Shown here one piece after another: positions 54,641 through 63,704 of a DNA stretch of 64,000 nucleotides. The first letter of the stretch is position 1. The number at the start of each line of letters is the position of its first letter. A program made the position numbers and the translations under genes. The stretch comes from Dolichospermum sp. DET69 (lineage in GTDB: Bacteria > Cyanobacteriota > Cyanobacteriia > Cyanobacteriales > Nostocaceae). The DNA lies in the NCBI GenBank assembly GCA_017355425.1, contig CP070233.1:4257501-4321500 (forward strand). Reading direction: 5' to 3'. The notes beneath the pieces are model-generated. The model was not told where the DNA came from and searched no databases. It worked only from the letters and a program-made list of their open reading frames with translations.

Positions 54641-56689
54641 TTGCAAGAATATAAATCTGAAAAATCGAAGTACATACAACCAGATGGAGAACAGAAGCAA
54701 AGCCGCGCTCTACAGATTGTAATTGAGGATTACTTACACGACACAATATTTTATGCAAAAATACGCGACTTGATGATGGCAGCATTTCGTGAAGACTGGG
54801 AGCGCATAATTTCAGGTGGCTATGATAAAACTCCAGAAGAAATGCTGCGTTATCGTCGCTCATTACCAAGAGAAGGAATTGATGGTAACTACTATAAATC
54901 TTTTGGTGAAAAACTAATTGCTGATTTTTTATTTGAACATAATATTAAATACAAATATGAGCGTAACTTTTGGTGGAATGGCATAAATTACCGTCCTGAT
55001 TTTACAATATTGACTGGAGAAAAACAGGGAATAGTTATTGAATATTTTGGACTAGAAGGAGATCCAGATTATGATGAGATGTCTCATGAAAAGCGAGAAT
55101 ATTGGGCAAATCGTCCTAACTGGCAGTTAATAGCATTATCACCAAGACCTCTTAAAGATCAAGGAGCAGAAGTTTTTTGTGAATTACTCAAGGATAAGTT
55201 AGAAAATTTAGGTATTCAATGTAACCGACTGAGTGAAGAAACAATTTGGTCAAGGATAAAAGATAGATCAATAGATAGATTTACGACAGTAGTAAAAAGA
55301 TTTATTCAACGATGCCGTAAACTTTCTTTAACTTCAGAAGAGTTAAGAAAAATTATTTCTAAACACGAATGTGTGAGTAAAATTGAAGAACAATTTTTGA
55401 ATTTAGCACATAGATTTTATAAATCCTATTTAAGATGTCTTGAGGATAGAGGTGAAGAAGATTTTGATGGACTAATGCAAAAAGCTGTAGAGGTACTTGC
55501 ATCAGGACAAACTATATTTCGCCGTAGATTAGGAACTGGTGATTTAAAAAGTCTCAGATACATCATGATTGATGAATATCAAGACTTTTCGGAACTATTC
55601 TATAATTTAATAGCAGCAATAAGAAAGCAAAATCCTCAAGCCCTCTTTTTCTGTGTTGGTGATGACTGGCAATCTATTAATGGTTTCGCTGGTTCTGACC
55701 TCCGATTTTATCAGAATTTTCACCAATTTTTCCAGCCATCACAGCAATTAAATATATCTACAAATTACCGTTCAGCTACTTCTATAGTTGATATTGGTAA
55801 TAAGTTAATGCAAGGATTGGGTACTCCTGCTCGCGCTGATAAAAAGATTTCAGGAATAGTTAATATTGCTGATATGTCTAGCTTTGAACCAACTCCCTCA
55901 GAGCAAGAAAATTATCCTGGGGATAATATAACACCTGCTATCTTACGTTTAATTAATAAGCCTATTAAAGAAGGTAAAAAAGTAGTATTACTCAGTCGAA
56001 AAAATAGTTTATCTTGGTATGTGAATGATACAAGATCACGGAATAGATCACAAAATAGCACACTTCCTAAATTTTTAGAATTAGTACGTTCATACCTTCC
56101 TGAAGAATCAAGAAAATTAGTAACTATATCAACTGCACACAAATATAAAGGTCTTCAAAAAGATGTAGTTATAATACTTGATGCTGTTCCTCGTTGTTAT
56201 CCATTGATACATCCTGATTTAATGTTCACCCGTGTATTTGGTGATAGCATTGAGCTTGTAGTGGACGAAGAACGCCGTTTATTTTATGTGGCTTTAACTC
56301 GTGCAGTTGAAACTTTATTTATTATCACAGACAGTAAAAATTCATCACCTTTTCTTGAAGAATTAAATAGTAGAACGAAAATTTCTGTATTAAATTGGTC
56401 AGATTATCAACCTTTGATTGGTGTGGGGACTATACGGTACATTACTGTTAAAATTAGTAGTCAAATTTGTAAAGGTAGCAATGGTACTTACGCAATTAGG
56501 GATTTGTTGAAAGCGGAAGGTTATAGATGGAATGATACAACAAAAATTTGGTATCGTACCTATCCAGCAGAAGGTTTTTCAGTTCCAGAATATTTCAATA
56601 ATGCAAATTGGATTTCTCAAGCTATGGGAATTGAAGTGAGGTTTGATGATGATGAGGAAAATGAATTAGCAGTTTATCATATTGACTAA
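54641..56689 (+). CDS. Helicase-IV-like (UvrD/Rep superfamily) protein lacking the Walker A motif
   Basis: The conservative start is TTG at 54641 (682 residues), but the frame is open from 54293 and would add a 116-residue coiled coil. Residues 85-190 resemble the nuclease-like domain of HelD-type helicases (FGEKLIADFLFEHNIKYKYE, YRPDFTI, VIEYFG). Helicase motif II is MIDEYQDF, followed by VGDDWQSINGFAGSD, STAHKYKGLQKDVV and motif VI DEERRLFYVALTRA. No GxxGxGKT motif I occurs, so ATP hydrolysis is doubtful. The C-terminus has an unassigned domain with EGYRWNDTTKIWYR. The 5' end may have been lost, or the coiled coil may replace the first motor lobe. Confidence 0.75.
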   Translation: MQEYKSEKSKYIQPDGEQKQSRALQIVIEDYLHDTIFYAKIRDLMMAAFREDWERIISGGYDKTPEEMLRYRRSLPREGIDGNYYKSFGEKLIADFLFEHNIKYKYERNFWWNGINYRPDFTILTGEKQGIVIEYFGLEGDPDYDEMSHEKREYWANRPNWQLIALSPRPLKDQGAEVFCELLKDKLENLGIQCNRLSEETIWSRIKDRSIDRFTTVVKRFIQRCRKLSLTSEELRKIISKHECVSKIEEQFLNLAHRFYKSYLRCLEDRGEEDFDGLMQKAVEVLASGQTIFRRRLGTGDLKSLRYIMIDEYQDFSELFYNLIAAIRKQNPQALFFCVGDDWQSINGFAGSDLRFYQNFHQFFQPSQQLNISTNYRSATSIVDIGNKLMQGLGTPARADKKISGIVNIADMSSFEPTPSEQENYPGDNITPAILRLINKPIKEGKKVVLLSRKNSLSWYVNDTRSRNRSQNSTLPKFLELVRSYLPEESRKLVTISTAHKYKGLQKDVVIILDAVPRCYPLIHPDLMFTRVFGDSIELVVDEERRLFYVALTRAVETLFIITDSKNSSPFLEELNSRTKISVLNWSDYQPLIGVGTIRYITVKISSQICKGSNGTYAIRDLLKAEGYRWNDTTKIWYRTYPAEGFSVPEYFNNANWISQAMGIEVRFDDDEENELAVYHID

Positions 56690-56743
56690 TATAGATATGA
56701 ATATATGTTAAAATCGGATTACCATAAATAATGGAAAATTGCA

Positions 56744-56992
56744 ATGGAAATTACTAAACTATCAACTCAAGGTCAAATTACTATTCCCCAAGTTTTAAGA
56801 GATCAGTATCATTGGCAAGATGGTCAAGAATTAATAATAATTAATTTGGGTGATGGAATTTTATTAAAACCTAAAAAAACTTTTCCAGAAACAAAATTAG
56901 ATGATGCTGCTGGTTGTTTGAATTATCAAGGAAAAGCTAAAACAATTGAAGAGATGGAACAAGCGGTAGCACAGGGAATTGAAGAACTATAG
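56744..56992 (+). CDS. AbrB/MazE-type antitoxin
   Basis: The 82-residue protein begins with a swapped-hairpin AbrB domain (TKLSTQGQITIPQVLRDQYH, then ELIIINLGDGILLKP) and ends in a helical toxin-binding tail (TIEEMEQAVAQGIEEL). The next frame is only a toxin remnant, so it is probably an orphan antitoxin. Confidence 0.85.
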   Translation: MEITKLSTQGQITIPQVLRDQYHWQDGQELIIINLGDGILLKPKKTFPETKLDDAAGCLNYQGKAKTIEEMEQAVAQGIEEL

Positions 56993-56997
56993 AATCA

Positions 56998-57090
56998 ATG
57001 ATTGCTATTGATACTAACATTATGTTTAGAAATGAAAAATTTATTAAAAAGGCTCAAAATCTTACTCCCTTGAACAACTTTTTAAAATGA
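56998..57090 (+). pseudogene. Remnant of a VapC-type toxin
   Basis: This 30-residue frame starts MIAIDTNIMFR, the canonical PIN start, 6 bp after the antitoxin, then loses the family pattern and ends at the DUF2887 copy 2 start. Most of the toxin gene is deleted. Confidence 0.65.
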
Positions 57091-58095
57091 AAACAGACAG
57101 CATATTTTACCGTTTATTTCAAGAAATACCGAGCATATTTTTTGAACTCATTGGTAATTCTCCCCAACTAGCAGAACTTTATCAATTTTCATCAGTTGAA
57201 GTCAAACAAACAGCTTTTAGAATAGATGGAGTTTTCTTACCTAACCACAACACAGATAACCCGATCTACTTTTTAGAAGTACAATTTCAATTAGATAAGG
57301 ATCTCTACCATAGAGTTTTTAGTGAAATATTTCTTTACATTCGCCAAAACAAAACAACCCTAAAAATCACTGGAATGCTGTAGTTATCTATCCAACCCGC
57401 AACATAGATACAAGAGATATTCAGCATTATCAAGAATTCTTCACCAGCCAACGAGTCAGAGTTATTTATCTTGATGAATTAGAAGATATAGCATCTTTAC
57501 CAATTGGTGTTGCTACAATAAAACTAATCATCGCTAAGAGGGTGTTTGAAAAGTATTAAATAAAACCAATAATCTCCAAAAACCTAACCCCCCTACCCCC
57601 CTTCCCTACGAGGGAAGGGGGTTTTCAAAGCCTCACCCCGCTTCGGGGAGAGGTTTACAAGAGGGGTTAATTTATACCTTGAAAACTTTTAAAACATCCT
57701 CTAAGAAAGATAGTTCTATTATCCAAGCCAGAGAATTAATCACAAGAACTAAGCAAGAGATAGATTCTGAAGTTCAACAGCAACAAGTATTACAAATCAT
57801 CGAGACGATTTTAATTTACAAGTTCCCCAGAATGAATAGAGAGGAAATAGAAGCCATGTTTGGATTAAGTGAGTTGAAACAAACCCGATTTTATCAAGAA
57901 GCAAAAGAAGAAGGAAAGGAAGAAGGAAGAGAACAAGGAATAGAATTAGGTGAACGCAAAGCTAAATTAGACGCAGTTCCTGGTTTGATAGCATTGGGTT
58001 TAACTAGAGAACAAATCGCCCAAGTTTTAAATTTAAGTCTGGCAGAAATTAGCCAGATTAGCCAACAACAGAATATCAATACAAAGGACAAATAA
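57087..58095 (+). pseudogene. DUF2887/Rpn-type gene, copy 2, broken by frameshift and MITE
   Basis: Nearly identical to copy 1 (48939-51951). Where copy 1 reads CGCCAAAACAACCC, this copy has an extra AAAAC, a 5-bp duplication near 57346-57355 that shifts the frame and stops at 57383. A 164-bp MITE then interrupts it at 57538. The 3' part (57705-58095) encodes the same C-terminus as copy 1 with about ten extra residues (KEEGREQGIELG). It preserves the uninterrupted sequence GATGAATTAGAAGATATAGC that is split by the intron in copy 1. Confidence 0.9.
57538..57701. mobile_element. 164-bp MITE family 2, copy 2
   Basis: Ends GAGGGTGTTTGAAAAGT and ACTTTTAAAACATCCTC are flanked by TAA (57535-57537 and 57702-57704). 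Copy 1 of the DUF2887 gene shows the empty site GCTAAGAAAG, so the insertion and its 3-bp duplication are read directly. Confidence 0.93.
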
Positions 58096-58407
58096 TAATG
58101 ATTTAATCAGTTTCAGAAAATACTACTGTTGCAGAAAATAAGATTACTTAATCAGGAGAATTAAATAATAGATAAATTCTCAACTTCAACAGATTTTGTA
58201 GGGTGCTTTGATAACACACCTTTATAGATTAATTAAAATGGTGCGTTACGCTGTCGCTAACACACCCTACTGGCTTTTTCCGTAAACTCTGAAGATACAT
58301 TTTTATGTATACTAAATTTCATAGCTTTGTATAAATAACACTAAAAATTTCTTGGTGTCACTTGATACTAAACTATATCTACAAATTGTTATCAGAGGAG
58401 AATTACC
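58096..58407. other. Leader of the rbcR-like gene with a dispersed palindrome
   Basis: GTAGGGTG at 58198 and CACCCTAC at 58263-58270 enclose GGTGCGTTACGCTGTCGCTA-type sequence, a dispersed cyanobacterial repeat. The remainder is A/T-rich, with AGAGGAG at 58394-58400 as the Shine-Dalgarno for the following gene. Confidence 0.65.
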
Positions 58408-59349
58408 TTGAACCAAGCGACGTTGCACCAGTTAAAGGTGTTCGAGGCTGCGGCCCGGCATGGTAGTTTTACACGTGCTGCGGAAGAGTTATTTTTGACT
58501 CAACCTACCATATCCATGCAAATTAAACAACTTACGAAATCGGTAGGTTTGCCATTATTTGAACAGGTAGGAAAGCGTTTATATTTGACAGAAGCGGGAC
58601 GGGAATTATTTGCTACTTGTCGGCAAATTTTTGAAACTATGGATAAGTTTCAAATGACTATTGCGGATTTAAAAGGATTAAAGCAAGGCCAATTAAAATT
58701 GGCAGTAATTACTACTGCTAAGTATATTATTCCTAGATTATTGGGGCCTTTTTGTCAACTTTATCCAGGGATTGATATTTCTCTTCAAGTCACAAATCAT
58801 GAATTGATTTTGGATCGGATGATGGGTAATTTAGATGACTTGTATATTATGAGTCAAATTCCTGATCACTTTGATGTCAATGCCCAGCCATTTTTGGAAA
58901 ACCCTTTGGTGGTTATTGCACCGGCTAATCATCCTTTAGCGCAGGAAAAAAATATTCCGATTGAACGTTTGGGTGAGGAACCGTTTATTATGCGTGAACC
59001 GGGTTCAGGGACTCGCAGCGCTGTCCAAAGTCTGTTTGAGGAACATGATATCAAGGTCAAGGTGAAATTGGAGTTAGGGAGTAATGAAGCGATTAAGCAA
59101 GCGATCGCTGGTGGCTTAGGTATTTCTGTATTATCTCGTCATACTTTACTCACAGATGTTGCGGAATTTAGTATTTTAGATGTCCAACACTTTCCCATTA
59201 AACGCACTTGGTACATGGTTCATCCGGCGGGTAAGCAGTTATCTATTATTGCTCATACTTATTACGAGTATCTTTTAGAAGCAGCAAAAAAAATTACGGA
59301 GCAAGGTGGTTTAATCTTAGATCATCATTCGGTTGAACCCAATCTTTAG
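58408..59349 (+). CDS. LysR-type regulator, RbcR-like
   Basis: The 313-residue protein has an N-terminal helix-turn-helix (LHQLKVFEAAARHGSFTRAA, then TQPTISMQIKQL) and a ligand-binding domain with GQLKLAVITTAKYIIPRLLG and GSGTRSAV. The sequence is close to the RbcR/CmpR/NdhR group that controls Rubisco and carbon-uptake genes in cyanobacteria. The start is TTG with a good Shine-Dalgarno 7 bp upstream. It may act on the carbon operons upstream in this window, which is inference. Confidence 0.88.
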   Translation: MNQATLHQLKVFEAAARHGSFTRAAEELFLTQPTISMQIKQLTKSVGLPLFEQVGKRLYLTEAGRELFATCRQIFETMDKFQMTIADLKGLKQGQLKLAVITTAKYIIPRLLGPFCQLYPGIDISLQVTNHELILDRMMGNLDDLYIMSQIPDHFDVNAQPFLENPLVVIAPANHPLAQEKNIPIERLGEEPFIMREPGSGTRSAVQSLFEEHDIKVKVKLELGSNEAIKQAIAGGLGISVLSRHTLLTDVAEFSILDVQHFPIKRTWYMVHPAGKQLSIIAHTYYEYLLEAAKKITEQGGLILDHHSVEPNL

Positions 59350-59745
59350 ATCAAGCAGGAGTCACCGAGTCACCGAGTCAGGAGGAAGAAGCAGGAAGAA
59401 GGAGGAAGAAGGATTTTTTACTGTATATTTAGGGTTGGCTGATAGCGTGACGGATAACTCCTACATCGTTACGCAAACTATAGCCATGTAGACTTAAAGC
59501 CTATATAAATCAATAGTTTAATAGCTATTTAAGGTTAATAATATGCAAGAAAAAGCCTTGATGCCATAAAAACTCAAACACTTTTTCAGGTTCTGGATTA
59601 TTCTCAATCCCTTTTTTTCCTTCTTCCTTCTTTCTCCTGACTCCTGACTCCCTATGTATCTAAAAGTTACCAATAGCTTTACGTAAATACAGCAAACAAT
59701 TCAAAATTAATCAACAGAATCATTAAGTATGGGAGTAAACTGGCA
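59350..59745. repeat. Intergenic region bounded by inverted purine/pyrimidine repeats
   Basis: AGGAGTCACCGAGTCACCGA with a GGAAGAAGGA tract (59357-59415) is faced by TCCTTCTTCCTTCTTTCTCC and GACTCCTGACTCC (59617-59652). The two arms are roughly complementary, about 200 bp apart. The ends resemble MITE family 1 termini without its interior. No gene is seen. Confidence 0.65.
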
Positions 59746-60498
59746 ATGGTAAACCCAGAAACACCATTTTGGCAGCAACCGATAGACAGCCAAATTGTCG
59801 CAGTCACAGTCTATAGTGATCAAGCTTTGGTGACAAGACGAGCAGTGGTATCCTTATCAGGAGGAGAACGGGAATTATTTATTACCCCATTGCCAGTAAC
59901 TCTAGAAGTTGATTCTATTAGGGTAAGTGGTGTTGGTACAGCGGTGGTAAAGTTGTTGGGAGTTAGTAGCGATCGCCTGCAAACTACTGAACCCATCGGG
60001 GAAAAAGTCACCCAATTAACCGGACAAATTCAACAAATTGAAACTCAAAAACGGCATTTACAAGCTCAAATAGATGCCTTATCCCTACAATCTAGTTTTA
60101 TTGTGGGGTTACGGGAAAAAACTGAAGACCCATTTTCCCAAAGTTTAGCGAGAAAAAATATCAGCTTGAGTGAAACTCTGGATTTTCTCAACTTTCTAGG
60201 TAGTCAATATTGCAAATATGCGATCGCTGTTGGGGAATGTAAAGCTCAACTTCCAGAATTAGAGAAGCAATTACAAACACTCCGCGCTGTTTTACAGAAA
60301 GTTCAGACACCCCATATACAAGAAAGTTTGAATGTGATTGTGGGAGTAGAAGTTCAACAAGCAGGAGAATTTGAGTTAGAAATAGCTTATATGATTCCTA
60401 ATGCTAGTTGGCATCCAGTTTATAATTTACGGGTAAATAATCCCAGTGATGGACTACATTTAAGCTATTTGGCATCATCATCTTCAGATACATTTTGA
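59746..60498 (+). pseudogene. MuiA-family (DUF4139) gene truncated at its 3' side
   Basis: The N-terminal half of a mucoidy-inhibitor-MuiA-like protein is intact: a beta-rich N-domain (SIRVSGVG), a coiled coil (TQLTGQIQQIETQKRHLQAQ) and the start of the C-terminal beta domain (PNASWHPVYNLRVN). Identity ends after LSYLA at 60474, and the frame stops at 60498. Family members have roughly 500 residues, so about half is missing. The break coincides with the end of the convergent DUF262 fragment. Confidence 0.8.
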
Positions 60499-61585
60499 AG
60501 AAGCTTTGTGATTTCATGAGAAGACCCATCCTTACACTAATTCCATCATTTTTACCATAAAAATACAAATATTTCTCAGCATCTTTATTTTTCATACGTT
60601 GATACTCAAGATAAATCAGAGATGTGTAAAGCTCTTCATTTTCCATCCTATCTCTATCGTTACGTCCCTTTAGCAACTTAATATTAAACCATGCCTTATG
60701 CCTGTTAAGACTCTTACGAATAGCTTCAATAACATCCCTAAGTACCCAAGAATTCCACATCTCGAAAGAATTTTCACGGATGGGATATGGTTTATTATTT
60801 AGTCTTACAAAAAGATCTACAGGGTTGAAATCTAGATTAAGAATTTCTTGGATCTCAACTACAAATAACTCAAAGTCTAAAATTTTATCTTGTAGAGAAA
60901 TATCAAGATCTTTATATTTCTTGTTTTGTAAATTTGTTAAAATCCTTAATCCTTTTAACGAAAATTCAGAATTCTTCGTTTTACATTGTTCATTGTTCTC
61001 GTCTATGTATTGCTGTCCTATAAAACCTAAAATTGTTAATAGTCGCTGTTGACCATCTACTACTTCAGATACGCCATCTTTGCGCTTATAAATAAAAATA
61101 GGCGGAAGACTAATTCCTAGAAGTATACTTTCAATAATCGAAGATGCCTTAGATATGCTAATTACTTCGGATCTTTGATAAGAAGGACGAACAAGAAACA
61201 TATTACGTCCCATGACTCTCACAATATCATCAATAGAACTTCGTGAAGGGTCAGGCTTAGTAACCCTTAAAGAAGCTAATTCTCCAAGTTTTGTATCAGT
61301 ATCGTTATTTTCACTTCTAATTTGTTTTAAGTCGTCTCTGTTCTTTTTATCTCCTTCTACGTAGGCACGAAAGCTCTTGTTAAACTCTTTTTCAAACAGT
61401 TGAGCGGTGAATAAAAATCTTTCATAAACTTGTTTGTAGTAATGAGATTCAACTTCAGTAAACTTTTCATAGTTTTTAGAAATTTCATTTCCAATCCGCT
61501 TGATTAAGTCGATCTTATCAACTTCAAATGGATTAATTTCTTCAGCATCTAATACTTGTAATCCCCACAACAAAAGCATTAGCAA
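60475..61585 (-). CDS. DUF262-domain protein, probably truncated at both ends
   Basis: A DUF262 (ParB/Srx-like) domain is visible around residues 115-180 of the open frame (VRPSYQRSEVIS, LGISLPPIFIYKR, EVVDGQQRLLTI with the DGQQR motif). DUF262 proteins include DNA-modification-dependent nucleases. The frame runs on to 60404 over the antisense of MuiA, and its first residues read over an antitoxin fragment in another frame, so both natural ends seem lost. Function is uncertain; it is probably a decaying acquired gene. Confidence 0.65.
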
Positions 61586-61703
61586 CAGTTGGCACTTCTT
61601 CAGGAATAATTGTGATTAAATAACGCTTATGTGGTACAAGCTTGAGAGGCTGATCTGGAGTCAACACTGAGCCATCGAAAGTAACCGATAACAATTCATT
61701 CAT
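61542..61703 (-). pseudogene. Truncated antitoxin-like frame upstream of DUF262
   Basis: From ATG 61703 the frame reads MNELLSVTFDGSVLTPDQPL, then KRYLITI, a short beta-type antitoxin pattern (AF2212/DUF104-like). It ends after 53 residues where it meets DUF262 sequence, near 61580. The usual C-terminal toxin-binding tail is missing. Confidence 0.6.
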
Positions 61704-61836
61704 GTCTTCTTAAGCCACCTTTACAGTTTTATATTTTATCTAAAAAATCGGTGAAGGTATTGAGTTGTTGGCAGGGTGATCGCCTGTAACCAATTTGCTA
61801 CAATAAGCATAATCCACCAAGTTAAAATTATTGCTC

Positions 61837-62193
61837 ATGCAAATTATCTTAGAAGTCCCAGATCGCCTCGGCGAAAAACTACAACAACTAGGCGATCGCC
61901 TGCCCGAAGTCCTTGACCGTGCGCTTCAGGAACTCAGTCCTACAGAAGTCATCCCTTACCAAGACGATTATCAAATTGTCGAACTGCTTGCCAGTCAACC
62001 CAGCCCCGAAACAATTCTTGCCATCTGCCCTACACCTTCAATGCAAGCCCGTATGAGCGACCTCCTCGATCGCAACAAATCTGGCGCACTTTCCAGACTA
62101 GAGGAAGTCGAACTAGATCGTTACCTACTATTAGAACATTGGGTACGATTAGCCAAAGCTCACGCTTACAAACGCATCCAGACAGCAGCATGA
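61837..62193 (+). CDS. Antitoxin-like protein preceding an HNH nuclease
   Basis: The protein has 118 residues from ATG 61837 (a TTG at 61831 is possible). MQIILEVPDRLGEKLQQLGD begins a helical protein common in cyanobacteria ahead of PIN or HNH genes. The stop overlaps the start of the HNH gene (ATGA), so the two are translated together. It is called antitoxin-like by context. Confidence 0.65.
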   Translation: MQIILEVPDRLGEKLQQLGDRLPEVLDRALQELSPTEVIPYQDDYQIVELLASQPSPETILAICPTPSMQARMSDLLDRNKSGALSRLEEVELDRYLLLEHWVRLAKAHAYKRIQTAA

Positions 62194-62615
62194 GCTATGT
62201 ATCAGTTCCCCTGCGTCGGCTTGTAACCCAACGCGCTGGAGATAAATGCGAATATTGCCAATTTCCCCAAGCAGATTCATTTTTCTCCTTTGAAATAGAA
62301 CATATCATTGCCGAAAAACACGATGGGATCACAGAAGCCGAAAATCTAGCATTGTCCTGTCCTTGCTGTAACCGATTCAAAGGCTCTGACATAGGTTCAA
62401 TCGATCCTGAAACAGGAAAGTTGACTCCTTTTTTCAATCCCCGTCTCCAACAATGGTCAGATCACTTCCAGCTAGAAAGAGGCACAATTATTCCACTGAC
62501 CGCAGAAGGGCGTGTAACTGCTAAAATCCTCCAATTTAACCTCCTTGAACGCATCCTCGAACGCAAACAGATTAACTCTATTGTGCAAGATTCACCGCCT
62601 CACCAACTTTTTTGA
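62190..62615 (+). CDS. HNH endonuclease
   Basis: This 141-residue protein (ATG 62190, overlapping the upstream stop by 4 bp; the longer frame from 62139 is not needed) has a complete HNH domain: CEYCQFPQADSFFSFEIEHI, NLALSCPCCNRFKGS. It is a small stand-alone nuclease found widely in cyanobacteria with the partner seen here. It may form a toxin-antitoxin-like or defence pair with it, which is inference. Confidence 0.88.
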   Translation: MSYVSVPLRRLVTQRAGDKCEYCQFPQADSFFSFEIEHIIAEKHDGITEAENLALSCPCCNRFKGSDIGSIDPETGKLTPFFNPRLQQWSDHFQLERGTIIPLTAEGRVTAKILQFNLLERILERKQINSIVQDSPPHQLF

Positions 62616-62861
62616 TAAACCCCTATTCTTGGTAATCGCTCAGCAAAATCCTAAATTTTGGCAATTTCTCGTTCGTGAACCTGGAGAATTTGAAGATCCT
62701 AATGCAACTAAATGTTAGAACCCAAGTTCCGCAGATATTAAAGCGAATTTAATAAATTTGGCAGACCTACAGACTCAACCCAGTTGCTATGGCAAAATTT
62801 TTGATTGCCAAGATAGTAGAATAAAGTACAGACTACCCGGCACCCAAGTGAGGAAGGGAAA

Positions 62862-63704
62862 TTGGAAGAACTCAGGGACGTATTGGAATTAGCCACCGAA
62901 GAGGAACTACAGGACTTGACAGCTATTCTGTTTAGTCGAAAGTTTAACCCCTTAGATTATGTTCGCACACCCGAACCCATTACAGTGCAAAGCCAAGATC
63001 GTCAAGCTTGGTTAGAGACAATAGAAGACCGCTTTCGTTTTTTAGCGGCTGACGGCATCACTGTATTACGGGGACGCACTGATAAAATCACTTACAGACA
63101 AGCACTAATTCAAGTATGCAAATATTTGAAAATTCAATATTATCAAGATCTAACAACAATTGATTTAGAAGCAGAAGTATTTTTGCATCTCCTAGGTAAG
63201 GTTTGGAAAAAGCTCCCAAAACAGGAAAAGCAACAACTAACTATTAATGTCCAAAGTCAATTATCACAATCAAAACTTAAACAACCTTTACCATTGTCAT
63301 TGCAACGTGATCCTTTAGGATTAATATTTAAAGGTGGTAGTGCCTTAGCTGTAACTTCTGTAATCCAACCTGTTGTTCTCCAACAAATTGCTCGTCAATT
63401 TGCTATCCATTTTGCTACCTATCAAGTAGCTAAAGAAGCAGCAATTACAGGTACAGGATTAGCAACCAAACAGTTTCAAAACTATGTGGCTTTACAAATG
63501 TCCCGTCGAGGTATGACCATGAGTGCAGCCCGTTATAGTGCTGTTCGGAGTGCGTTTGCTTTTGTCGGTCCTGTGATGTGGGCTTGGTTTTTTGCTGATT
63601 TGGGTTGGAGAGCGATCGCCACAAACTATGGCAGAATTATTCCTACTGTCTTCACCCTCGCGCAAATTCGTCTTACCCGTACAGAATGTTGGGAAATAGC
63701 TTAA
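62862..63704 (+). CDS. YaaW/UPF0174-like protein
   Basis: The 280-residue protein starts at TTG 62862 after GGAAGGGAA and begins LEELRDVLELATEEELQDL. The middle is soluble and helical, and the C-terminal 120 residues contain hydrophobic, glycine/alanine-rich segments (ALAVTSVIQPVVLQQIA, FVGPVMWAWFFADLGWRA). This matches the YaaW/UPF0174 family, of unknown function. It overlaps the next gene by 19 bp. Confidence 0.75.
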   Translation: MEELRDVLELATEEELQDLTAILFSRKFNPLDYVRTPEPITVQSQDRQAWLETIEDRFRFLAADGITVLRGRTDKITYRQALIQVCKYLKIQYYQDLTTIDLEAEVFLHLLGKVWKKLPKQEKQQLTINVQSQLSQSKLKQPLPLSLQRDPLGLIFKGGSALAVTSVIQPVVLQQIARQFAIHFATYQVAKEAAITGTGLATKQFQNYVALQMSRRGMTMSAARYSAVRSAFAFVGPVMWAWFFADLGWRAIATNYGRIIPTVFTLAQIRLTRTECWEIA

